A stretch of DNA of 7,922 nt from Bacteroides sp. (GCA_019412865.1 DXOJ01000237.1:1-7922), one strand, 5' to 3'. Shown: positions 1 through 6,890, counted from the stretch's first letter. Numbers and translations: made by a program. Notes: generated from the sequence alone by a model not told the origin.

Positions 1-39
1 AGCGAGTAAAAAAAGAAATAGATATCCAATATAAATATG

Positions 40-47
40 TATATTTG
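40..47 (+). promoter_or_regulatory. Putative -7 promoter element upstream of parA
   Basis: TATATTTG matches the Bacteroidota primary sigma factor -7 consensus TAnnTTTG exactly. Transcription would start a few bases downstream, around 54, leaving a leader of about 167 bases before parA. No convincing TTTG-type -33 element lies about 20 bases upstream (that stretch is A-rich), so the call rests on the -7 element and its position. Confidence 0.5.
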
Positions 48-71
48 CAAGCTCGTTAAAGAGAAAAGAAG

Positions 72-209
72 ATGATGAACCTGTTGAAGTTTTATAACCG
101 TTTCGTCCGACAGTTATTAACAAAACAGGCGACTTATCAACAGAAATTGCAAAGTTTCTCTTTTTTCGTAGGCGCTCTAAGGATTTATCACTTATTTCGC
201 TGCCAATAA
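72..209 (+). CDS. Possible 45-residue leader ORF upstream of parA
   Basis: An ATG-ATG start at 72 opens a frame of 45 codons ending in TAA at 207-209, eleven bases before the parA start. It follows the putative promoter by about 25 bases and is preceded by the purine-rich stretch GAGAAAAGAAG, similar to the one ahead of parB. The predicted peptide begins MMNLLKFYNR, ends LFRCQ, is basic and rich in Phe, Leu and Gln, and has no domain I recognise. It could be a leader peptide coupled to parA translation, a small protein, or a chance frame in an AT-rich leader. Only the open frame and its placement support it. Confidence 0.25.
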   Translation: MMNLLKFYNRFVRQLLTKQATYQQKLQSFSFFVGALRIYHLFRCQ

Positions 210-220
210 ATTTAGAGAAT

Positions 221-985
221 ATGGGAAAAATTATTGCTTTGGCCAATCAAAAGGGTGGTGTAGGAAAAACAACGACTACGATTAACCTCGCAGCTTCACT
301 TGCTACACTGGAAAAAAAGGTTCTCGTGGTAGATGCCGACCCGCAAGCTAATGCCTCTTCCGGTCTGGGAGTAGACATCAAGCAGTCGGAATGCACTATC
401 TATGAGTGTATTATTGACAGAGCCAACGTACAGGACGCTATCCTTGACACGGAGATTGATTCTTTGAAAGTGATCTCTTCGCACATCAATCTTGTAGGGG
501 CAGAGATTGAAATGCTGAACCTCCCAAACCGAGAAAAGATACTAAAAGAAGTGCTCACTCCTTTGAAGAAAGAATATGACTATATTCTGATAGACTGTTC
601 TCCTTCATTAGGACTAATCACGATCAACGCCCTAACGGCAGCGGATTCGGTGATTATTCCCGTTCAAGCCGAATATTTCGCTCTTGAAGGTATCAGCAAA
701 CTGTTGAATACCATCAAAATCATCAAGTCGAAACTGAATCCGGCTTTAGAAATCGAAGGTTTCTTACTGACAATGTATGACTCCCGTCTGCGTCAGGCTA
801 ATCAGATTTACGACGAAGTGAAACGTCATTTCCAGGAACTGGTGTTCAACACCGTTATTCAACGAAATGTGAAATTGAGCGAGGCTCCCAGCTACGGTGT
901 CCCGACCATCCTTTACGATGCGGAATCTACCGGCGCCAAAAATCACCTGGCCCTTGCTAAAGAGATTATCAACCGAAATAAATAA
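221..985 (+). CDS. parA: Chromosome-partitioning ATPase ParA (Soj/MinD-like)
   Basis: ParA is a cytoplasmic ATPase that dimerises on ATP, binds DNA non-specifically, and moves or positions ParB-parS complexes during chromosome segregation. The 254-residue protein is the short chromosomal (Soj) type, with no N-terminal HTH extension. Visible motifs are the deviant Walker A KGGVGKTT at 11-18 (signature Lys11, P-loop Lys16), Walker A' VVDADPQ at 36-42 (Asp38, Asp40), Walker B ILIDCSPSLG at 122-131 (Asp125), and the C-terminal signature LSEAPSYG at 219-226 followed by ILYDAESTGA. Basic residues Arg189 and Arg191 lie where Soj proteins contact DNA (family knowledge). The start is fixed by the conserved GKIIALANQKGG N-terminus; no strong Shine-Dalgarno precedes it, as is common in Bacteroides. 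It is the first main gene of a tight + strand cluster, 15 bases ahead of parB. Confidence 0.97.
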   Translation: MGKIIALANQKGGVGKTTTTINLAASLATLEKKVLVVDADPQANASSGLGVDIKQSECTIYECIIDRANVQDAILDTEIDSLKVISSHINLVGAEIEMLNLPNREKILKEVLTPLKKEYDYILIDCSPSLGLITINALTAADSVIIPVQAEYFALEGISKLLNTIKIIKSKLNPALEIEGFLLTMYDSRLRQANQIYDEVKRHFQELVFNTVIQRNVKLSEAPSYGVPTILYDAESTGAKNHLALAKEIINRNK

Positions 986-1000
986 AAGAAAGAAGAAGAT

Positions 1001-1891
1001 ATGGCAACACAAAAAAGAAATGCATTAGGACGTGGTCTCGACGCCTTGCTCTCAATGGATGATGTGAAAACCGAAGGGTCTTCTTCCATTAATGAAATAG
1101 AGCTGGCAAAGATTACTGTCAATCCCAACCAGCCCCGCCGTGAGTTTGACGAAACAGCATTGCAGGAACTGGCTGATTCCATTGCGGAAATCGGTATCAT
1201 CCAACCTATTACCTTACGCAAACTCTCGGACGATGAGTATCAGATCATCGCGGGAGAACGTCGTTATCGTGCATCACAAAGAGCAGGACTGAAAACGATC
1301 CCTGCTTATATACGCACTGCCGACGACGAAAACATGATGGAAATGGCGCTGATTGAAAATATCCAGCGTGAAGACCTGAATGCCGTAGAAATCGCACTTG
1401 CCTACCAGCATCTGCTCGATCAGTACGAACTGACACAGGAACGTCTTAGCGAACGTATCGGAAAGAAACGAACGACGATCGCCAACTACCTGCGCTTACT
1501 GAAATTGCCGGCTCCGATACAGATGGCCCTGCAAAACAAGCAGTTGGACATGGGACATGCCCGTGCACTGATTTCATTAGGCGACCCTAAACTACAAGTT
1601 AAAATATTCGAAGAAATACAAGAACACGGATATTCAGTCCGCAAAGTAGAAGAAATTGTTAAATCATTAAGCGAAGGAGAAGCTGTGAAAAGCGGCACAC
1701 GGAAAATAACACCCAAACGTGGTAAACTTCCTGAAGAATTCAACTTATTGAAGCAACAACTCTCCGGCTTTTTCAACACCAAGGTACAACTCACCTGCTC
1801 TGAAAAGGGAAAAGGCAAGATCAGTATTCCTTTCGGGAACGAGGAGGAACTGGAACGTATCATGGAAATCTTCGATACGCTAAAGAAGTAA
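1001..1891 (+). CDS. parB: Chromosome-partitioning protein ParB (parS-binding CTPase)
   Basis: ParB binds parS sites near the origin, spreads as a CTP-dependent clamp, stimulates ParA, and helps load SMC. The 296 residues show the full family layout. The N-terminal ParA-interacting motif LGRGLDALL is at 9-17. The N-terminal domain includes QPRREFD (44-50), GERRYRA (85-91, the CTP-binding C-motif) and ENIQREDLNAVE (119-130). The central helix-turn-helix is around 144-170 (LTQERLSERIGKKRTTIANYL). A charged linker spans about 222-245 and a C-terminal dimerisation segment 246-296. The start at 1001 is preceded by purine-rich AAAGAAAGAAGAAG, 15 bases after the parA stop. Its stop codon abuts the start codon of the next gene, so those two are probably translated together. 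I found no good parS match in the window. Confidence 0.97.
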   Translation: MATQKRNALGRGLDALLSMDDVKTEGSSSINEIELAKITVNPNQPRREFDETALQELADSIAEIGIIQPITLRKLSDDEYQIIAGERRYRASQRAGLKTIPAYIRTADDENMMEMALIENIQREDLNAVEIALAYQHLLDQYELTQERLSERIGKKRTTIANYLRLLKLPAPIQMALQNKQLDMGHARALISLGDPKLQVKIFEEIQEHGYSVRKVEEIVKSLSEGEAVKSGTRKITPKRGKLPEEFNLLKQQLSGFFNTKVQLTCSEKGKGKISIPFGNEEELERIMEIFDTLKK

Positions 1892-2779
1892 ATGACAAGA
1901 AAAAGTAAGAAATATCAGTTACTAGTCAGCGCCCTGCTTCTCTGTTTTTTACAGGTGGCAGGGATTGATGTGTATGCACAATCCACAGTTACTCCGGCAC
2001 GGAAAGATACAACAATCATACAGCGAGAAGCGCCGAAAGCCCGTGCACGAAGGCATCGTGATCCGATTATACAAGACTCGGTGAAGAAGGATTCTATCCA
2101 AATCATACCATCCAAAGAACTTCCGGCCATCGACAGTTTGTCAGCTGCTAAAATACAGATAGCGGACAGCTTGGATGCAGCCAACAAGAAAGAGCTGAAA
2201 AAGATAGAGCAACCTGCCTCCATTGTTGTAAAGACCGACACTGTGCCGCCACCTGCTCAAGATATCAACAAGAAAATATTTATCCCGAATCCGACCAAAG
2301 CAACGTGGCTGGCAGTCGTATTCCCCGGTGGAGGACAGATTTACAACCGTAAATACTGGAAATTACCTATTATATATGGAGGATTTGCGGGTTGTGCTTA
2401 CGCCTTAAGTTGGAACGGTAAGATGTACAAAGACTATTCGCAAGCCTATCTGGACATTATGGACAGCAATCCGAATACGAAAAGTTACGAAGATTTGTTG
2501 CCCCCGAACTCCACTTATAATGAGGAGCAGCTAAAAAACACACTAAAAAGAAGAAAAGATATGTTCCGTCGTTATCGGGACCTTAGTATATTTGCTTTTA
2601 TCGGAGTTTACCTGATCTCTATCATCGACGCTTATGTAGATGCAGAGTTGTCTAACTTCGATATAACCCCCGACTTGAGTATGAAAGTAGAACCGGCTGT
2701 AATCGACAATAACAACCAGTTCCGCTCCAACAGTTTTAAAAACAAGTCGGTTGGTCTGCAATGCGTATTACGATTTTAA
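1892..2779 (+). CDS. DUF5683 family exported/envelope protein
   Basis: The protein has 295 residues and an unknown function. A Sec-type signal peptide is visible: basic KSKKYQ, hydrophobic LLVSALLLCFL, and a likely cleavage after VYA at about residue 29. Residues 30-130 form a low-complexity charged linker with imperfect DSLxAAxK repeats at 81-100. The conserved domain begins near 132 (NPTKATWLAVVFPGGGQIYN), has a hydrophobic stretch at 157-173, a polar helical segment with RRKDMFRRYRDLS at 220-232, and a second hydrophobic stretch at 231-247 ending IIDAYVDAEL. This pattern matches DUF5683, common in Bacteroidota. The C-terminus ends in Phe (VLRF), which would also fit an outer-membrane targeting signal, but that is speculative. 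Its ATG follows the parB stop with no gap, and mltD lies 34 bases downstream, so a role linked to segregation or envelope remodelling is suggested by context only. Confidence 0.85.
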   Translation: MTRKSKKYQLLVSALLLCFLQVAGIDVYAQSTVTPARKDTTIIQREAPKARARRHRDPIIQDSVKKDSIQIIPSKELPAIDSLSAAKIQIADSLDAANKKELKKIEQPASIVVKTDTVPPPAQDINKKIFIPNPTKATWLAVVFPGGGQIYNRKYWKLPIIYGGFAGCAYALSWNGKMYKDYSQAYLDIMDSNPNTKSYEDLLPPNSTYNEEQLKNTLKRRKDMFRRYRDLSIFAFIGVYLISIIDAYVDAELSNFDITPDLSMKVEPAVIDNNNQFRSNSFKNKSVGLQCVLRF

Positions 2780-2813
2780 AAAACACAATTTAGATTGATC
2801 TTATTATTGAAGC

Positions 2814-4109
2814 ATGAAGAAATTAGTTAACTATTGTTCGATTATTTTTCTTTTACTAGTGGCCACGTCGCAGGTAAAAGCGCAAAGTGTAGATGTAGTG
2901 ATTCGTGAAAATGGAACTGAACGCAAAGAAAGCATCGACCTGCCTAAAAGTATGACTTATCCACTTGACAGTCTATTGAATGACTGGAAAGCTAAAAATT
3001 ATATTGATTTAGGCAAGGATTGCAGTACGGCTGAAATCAATCCTTTATTCAGTGACTCTGTCTATATCGACCGCTTGTCACGCATCCCGGCCATCATGGA
3101 AATGCCTTATAATGATATTATCCGCAAATTCATCGATATGTATGCAGGACGCTTGCGCAATCAGGTTTCTTTCATGCTAAGTGCCTGCAACTTCTATATG
3201 CCGATCTTTGAAGAAGCACTGGATGCATACGGACTTCCACTGGAACTAAGATATCTGCCGATTATCGAATCTGCGTTGAACCCATCAGCCGTATCACGTG
3301 CAGGTGCTTCCGGTCTGTGGCAATTTATGATTGGTACAGGTAAGATCTATGGTTTGGAATCAAACAGCCTGGTAGATGAACGCCGTGACCCGATTAAAGC
3401 GACTTGGGCTGCCGCACGTTACCTCAAAGAAATGTATGATATCTATGGAGACTGGAACCTGGTAATTGCTGCTTATAACTGTGGCCCCGGTACAATCAAT
3501 AAGGCAATCCGCCGTGCCAATGGCGAAACTGATTATTGGAAAATCTACAATTATCTGCCTAAAGAAACACGTGGCTATGTGCCTGCCTTTATCGCTGCCA
3601 ACTATGTGATGACTTACTACTGCGATCACAATATCTGCCCGATGGAAACTAATATTCCGGCAAGTACTGACACAGTGCAAGTAAACAAAAATCTGCACTT
3701 CGAACAAATCGCTGACCTTTGTAATGTACCTCTGGATCAGATCAAGAGTCTGAATCCGCAATATAAGAAGCAAATGATTCCGGGTGACAGCAAACCTTAT
3801 ACGTTAAGACTGCCTATTGACGCGATCAGTACTTTTATCGATAAGCAAGATACGATTTATACGCATCGTGCCGATGAGTTGTTCCGCAACCGGAAAACCG
3901 TTGCTGTAAAGGATATTACACCTGCAACCCGCAAAACGACATCAGCAGTTGCCGGTAAGGGAAATCTGACCTATTATACAATAAAAAGTGGAGACACTTT
4001 ATCCACTATTGCCAGAAAGTATGGTGTCACAATTAAGGATATACAAAGGTGGAATGGAATGTCTAGCACTAAAATTGCAGCAGGAAAACGATTGAAAATA
4101 TACAAATAA
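2814..4109 (+). CDS. mltD: MltD-like membrane-bound lytic murein transglycosylase with LysM
   Basis: This enzyme would cleave the MurNAc-GlcNAc bond of peptidoglycan in the periplasm, forming 1,6-anhydroMurNAc ends. The signal peptide covers residues 1-23 (KKLVNYCSIIFLLLVA, cleavage after VKA); there is no lipobox Cys at the cleavage site, unlike E. coli MltD. The SLT/GH23 domain spans about 125-265, with the catalytic Glu152 in IIESALNP, GLWQFM at 167-172 and AYNCGPG at 220-226, all intact. A diverged LysM-like segment lies at about 286-335, and a clear LysM at 386-430 (YYTIKSGDTLSTIARKYGV, ending AGKRLKIYK). At 431 residues it is close to the usual MltD size. The family is certain; the symbol mltD is by similarity of architecture. 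It closes the parA-parB-DUF5683 cluster. Confidence 0.93.
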   Translation: MKKLVNYCSIIFLLLVATSQVKAQSVDVVIRENGTERKESIDLPKSMTYPLDSLLNDWKAKNYIDLGKDCSTAEINPLFSDSVYIDRLSRIPAIMEMPYNDIIRKFIDMYAGRLRNQVSFMLSACNFYMPIFEEALDAYGLPLELRYLPIIESALNPSAVSRAGASGLWQFMIGTGKIYGLESNSLVDERRDPIKATWAAARYLKEMYDIYGDWNLVIAAYNCGPGTINKAIRRANGETDYWKIYNYLPKETRGYVPAFIAANYVMTYYCDHNICPMETNIPASTDTVQVNKNLHFEQIADLCNVPLDQIKSLNPQYKKQMIPGDSKPYTLRLPIDAISTFIDKQDTIYTHRADELFRNRKTVAVKDITPATRKTTSAVAGKGNLTYYTIKSGDTLSTIARKYGVTIKDIQRWNGMSSTKIAAGKRLKIYK

Positions 4110-4120
4110 ATAACTTCCTG

Positions 4121-4151
4121 CTTGCATCGTTCGGAAATTTGCTTATTTTTG
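4121..4151 (+). promoter_or_regulatory. Promoter for rel
   Basis: TATTTTTG at 4144-4151 matches the -7 consensus TAnnTTTG, and CTTG at 4121-4124, with a 19-base spacer, fits the -33 TTTG element in three of four positions. Transcription would start at about 4157-4160, giving a leader of about 25 bases with AAAGGA at 4168-4173 as a Shine-Dalgarno eight bases before the ATG. This gives rel its own transcription even if some read-through arrives from mltD. Confidence 0.7.
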
Positions 4152-4164
4152 CAGAACTAAGCAA
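4139..4164. repeat. Inverted repeat surrounding the rel -7 element
   Basis: TTGCTTA at 4139-4145 is the exact reverse complement of TAAGCAA at 4158-4164, with a 12-base centre that holds most of the TATTTTTG element. One further G-T pair could form outside it. It could be an operator for a dimeric regulator or a small RNA hairpin at the transcript start, or it could be chance, since seven-base arms in AT-rich DNA are not rare. Confidence 0.4.
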
Positions 4165-4181
4165 GTGAAAGGATAACAATT

Positions 4182-6422
4182 ATGGATAATCTGGCCCCCA
4201 AAGAAATAGCTGACGAAGAGATGATTAATCAGGCGTTCCACGAACTACTGAATGATTATCTCAATACTAAGCATCGCAAAAAAGTTGAAATCATTACGAA
4301 GGCTTTCAACTTTGCCAATCAGGCGCATAAAGGTATCAAACGCCGTTCGGGCGAACCTTATATTATGCACCCGATTGCCGTTGCCAGCATTGTATGCAAT
4401 GAAATAGGTCTCGGTTCCACTTCTATATGTGCAGCCTTGCTGCATGATGTGGTAGAGGACACTGATTACACAGTGGAAGACATCGAGAATATCTTTGGTC
4501 CGAAGATCGCCCAGATTGTGGACGGACTGACTAAAATATCCGGTGGAATCTTCGGTGACCGCGCTTCGGCACAGGCAGAGAACTTCAAGAAGTTGCTGCT
4601 CACCATGTCGAACGACATCCGGGTCATTCTTATCAAGATAGCAGACCGCTTGCACAACGTGCGTACCCTTGGTTCCATGTTACCCAACAAGCAATATAAG
4701 ATTGCAGGCGAAACGCTTTACATCTATGCTCCACTTGCCAACCGCTTGGGGCTTTATAAGATAAAAACGGAGCTTGAGAATCTAAGCTTCAAATATGAAC
4801 ATCCCGAAGAATATGCGGAAATAGAAGAGAAGTTGAATGCTACTGCCGCTGAACGTGACAAGGTTTTCAACGACTTCACGGCCCCGATTCGTACCCAACT
4901 GGATAAGATGGGATTGAAATACCGGATACTTGCCCGTGTAAAATCAATCTATTCCATCTGGAACAAGATGCAGACCAAACATGTTCCTTTCGAAGAAATA
5001 TACGATTTACTGGCTGTTCGAATCATCTTCGAACCACGTAATGAAGAAGAAGAGCTCAATGACTGTTTCGATATCTACGTTTCTATCTCCAAGATATACA
5101 AACCCCACCCGGACCGTTTGCGCGATTGGGTCAGCCATCCTAAAGCTAATGGTTATCAGGCATTGCACGTCACTCTGATGGGTAACAACGGACAATGGAT
5201 TGAAGTCCAGATTCGTAGTGAACGGATGAATGACGTTGCCGAACAAGGTTTCGCAGCCCACTGGAAATACAAAGAAGGAGGAGGCAGCGAGGATGAAGGT
5301 GAATTGGAAAAATGGTTAAGAACGATTAAGGAGATATTAGATGATCCGCAACCGGATGCCATTGACTTTCTGGATACCATTAAGCTAAATTTATTTGCTT
5401 CTGAAATATTCGTGTTCACTCCTAAAGGCGAACTGAAGACTATGCCGCAGAACTCTACGGCTCTCGACTTTGCATTTTCCCTGCACACGGATATTGGTAG
5501 CCATTGTATTGGCGCCAAAGTCAATCATAAATTAGTGCCGTTGAGCCACAAATTGCAAAGTGGTGACCAAGTTGAAATCCTTACTTCAAAATCGCAACGC
5601 GTACAACCGCAATGGGAAGTTTTTGCAACCACTGCCCGTGCCCGCGCCAAGATAGCAGCCATTCTCCGCAAAGAGCGTAAAGCAAACCAGAAGATAGGAG
5701 AAGAAATCCTTAGTGAGTTTCTGAAAAAGGAGGAAGTCCGTCCGGAAGAAGCTGTTATCGAAAAGCTACGCAAACTGCATAATGCCAAGAATGAGGAAGA
5801 ACTGCTGGCTGCCATTGGCAGTAAAGCAATCGTTTTGGGAGAAGCGGACAAGAATGAACTGAAAGAAAAGCAAACCAGTAACTGGAAGAAATATCTGACT
5901 TTCTCTTTCGGCAATAGCAAAGAGAAGCAGGAAGAGAAAGAACCGCAGGAAAAAGAAAAGATCAACCCGAAAGAGGTGCTCAAACTGACGGAAGAAAGTT
6001 TGCAGAAGAAATATATCATGGCCGAATGTTGCCATCCTATTCCCGGTGATGATGTATTGGGATATGTGGATGAAAACGACCGGATCATTATCCACAAACG
6101 CCAATGCCCTGTTGCCGCCAAACTGAAGAGCAGTTATGGCAACCGTATATTAGCAACAGAATGGGATACACACAAAGAATTATCTTTCCTGGTATATATA
6201 TATATAAAAGGTATAGACAATATGGGACTTTTGAATGAAGTCACCCAGGTTATCTCCAGGCAGCTCAATGTAAATATCCGTAAGCTAACCATCGAAACCG
6301 AAGATGGTATCTTTGAAGGAAAAATTCAGTTATGGGTACATGATGTGGATGATGTAAAAACCATCTGCAACAATCTGAAGAAAATACAGAATATCAAACA
6401 GGTGAGCCGTGTAGAAGAATAG
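4182..6422 (+). CDS. rel: Bifunctional (p)ppGpp synthetase/hydrolase (Rel/SpoT)
   Basis: This cytoplasmic long RSH enzyme makes (p)ppGpp from ATP and GTP/GDP on starvation and hydrolyses it on recovery. The 746 residues carry all domains. The HD hydrolase spans about 38-195, with His63 (IMHPI), His88-Asp89 followed by Glu92-Asp93 (HDVVEDT), and Asp155 (ADRLHN). The synthetase spans about 235-365, with Asp275 (IYDLLAVR), Tyr325 (NGYQ) and Glu341 (EVQIR). TGS is at 404-468, a helical region at 470-570, a Lys/Glu-rich linker at about 575-597, a conserved-cysteine domain with CCHP (616-619), His638 and Cys642, and an ACT domain at about 667-746. Both active sites look intact, so it should be bifunctional. 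The synthetase motif is RLRD (312-315), basic like the RxKD of bifunctional Rel and unlike the acidic ExDD of monofunctional RelA. It has its own promoter and a Shine-Dalgarno. Confidence 0.96.
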   Translation: MDNLAPKEIADEEMINQAFHELLNDYLNTKHRKKVEIITKAFNFANQAHKGIKRRSGEPYIMHPIAVASIVCNEIGLGSTSICAALLHDVVEDTDYTVEDIENIFGPKIAQIVDGLTKISGGIFGDRASAQAENFKKLLLTMSNDIRVILIKIADRLHNVRTLGSMLPNKQYKIAGETLYIYAPLANRLGLYKIKTELENLSFKYEHPEEYAEIEEKLNATAAERDKVFNDFTAPIRTQLDKMGLKYRILARVKSIYSIWNKMQTKHVPFEEIYDLLAVRIIFEPRNEEEELNDCFDIYVSISKIYKPHPDRLRDWVSHPKANGYQALHVTLMGNNGQWIEVQIRSERMNDVAEQGFAAHWKYKEGGGSEDEGELEKWLRTIKEILDDPQPDAIDFLDTIKLNLFASEIFVFTPKGELKTMPQNSTALDFAFSLHTDIGSHCIGAKVNHKLVPLSHKLQSGDQVEILTSKSQRVQPQWEVFATTARARAKIAAILRKERKANQKIGEEILSEFLKKEEVRPEEAVIEKLRKLHNAKNEEELLAAIGSKAIVLGEADKNELKEKQTSNWKKYLTFSFGNSKEKQEEKEPQEKEKINPKEVLKLTEESLQKKYIMAECCHPIPGDDVLGYVDENDRIIIHKRQCPVAAKLKSSYGNRILATEWDTHKELSFLVYIYIKGIDNMGLLNEVTQVISRQLNVNIRKLTIETEDGIFEGKIQLWVHDVDDVKTICNNLKKIQNIKQVSRVEE
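6193..6206 (+). repeat. (TA)7 dinucleotide tract inside rel
   Basis: Seven perfect TA units lie in the codons for residues 671-675 (VYIYI), at the first strand of the ACT domain. A two-base slip here would shift the frame and remove the ACT domain while leaving the hydrolase, synthetase, TGS and cysteine domains. The reading frame in this sequence is intact. Confidence 0.9.
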
Positions 6423-6447
6423 CTTTCAAACGGTAAATAAGAAAACG

Positions 6448-6495
6448 ATGAACGGTGAATAAGTTGCAGTATCATGCAAATTGTTCACCGTTCAT
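6448..6495. terminator. Bidirectional intrinsic terminator between rel and the MerR gene
   Basis: ATGAACGGTGAA at 6448-6459 pairs perfectly with TTCACCGTTCAT at 6484-6495 (12 base pairs). Inside the 24-base loop, TTGCA (6464-6468) pairs with TGCAA (6475-6479), making a nested hairpin. On the + strand the stem is followed by TTTTGTT; on the - strand it is followed by CGTTTTCTT. It sits between two convergent genes, 25 bases after the rel stop and about 50 bases beyond the MerR-gene stop, so it can serve both. Nothing else of note is visible in the rest of 6423-6545. Confidence 0.8.
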
Positions 6496-6545
6496 TTTGT
6501 TATGAGGTTTCTTGCCTATCGAATCCATGATCGATTAGCATTTAT

Positions 6546-6890
6546 TTATTCCCGTCCATCCAATTCGCGTTTAATAGCCAAAAGCTCTTCTTTTATCGCT
6601 TTCAGCTTATTTACAATCTCATAATTACGAACCGTAGCTTCTTTATTATCCTTCAAACGTTGCCGGGCACCGGGAAGTGTCATGCCCTTTTCTTTTACCA
6701 AATGATAGATAAGACCGATCGTTTCTACGTCTTCTTTGCGGTACTGACGTATTCCTCTTCCCGCTGTCTTAGGAGAGATTTGCGGAAATTCCTTTTCCCA
6801 AAAACGGAGCAATGACGGATTGACTCCGAACATGTCGGCAACCTCCCCTATTGAATAATATAGCTTCAATTCTTTGTCTGTATTAAGCAT
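6546..6890 (-). CDS. Small MerR-family transcriptional regulator
   Basis: This 114-residue protein has a MerR-type winged helix-turn-helix at about 11-80: YYSIGEVADMFGVNPSLLRFWEKEF gives the HTH, and RQYRKEDVETIGLIYHLV the wing and second helix pair. Residues 86-114 form a short charged helix (NKLKAIKEELLAIKREL) that probably makes the dimer coiled coil. There is no C-terminal ligand or metal domain and no Cys, so it does not look like a metal or drug sensor of the classic kind. Such proteins bind DNA as dimers and remodel promoters with long spacers (family knowledge). It is preceded by an unusually good Shine-Dalgarno and starts 20 bases after the M23 peptidase stop, so the two should form an operon. 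The target genes cannot be read from the sequence; autoregulation or control of envelope genes is a guess. Confidence 0.92.
   Translation of the reverse strand: MLNTDKELKLYYSIGEVADMFGVNPSLLRFWEKEFPQISPKTAGRGIRQYRKEDVETIGLIYHLVKEKGMTLPGARQRLKDNKEATVRNYEIVNKLKAIKEELLAIKRELDGRE

Noticed and set aside
2802..2809. TATTATTG just before mltD as a promoter -7 element
   Set aside because: It has one mismatch to TAnnTTTG and lies only five bases before the start codon, which would give an almost leaderless mRNA. Read-through from the upstream genes is simpler.
3289..3304. CACGTG core that might be a parS site
   Set aside because: It matches only about 10 of 16 positions of the parS consensus and lies inside the mltD coding sequence. 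A similar partial match at 7014-7029 inside the M23 gene has the same score. Neither is convincing, so no parS is called.
5525..6121. Long open frame of 198 codons on the - strand opposite rel
   Set aside because: It is antisense to a conserved coding region, has Ser/Phe-rich composition typical of reversed Glu/Lys codons, and no recognisable domain or promoter.
6518..6535. Short inverted repeat ATCGA/TCGAT downstream of the MerR gene
   Set aside because: Only five base pairs with no T tract; the strong hairpin at 6448-6495 explains termination better.
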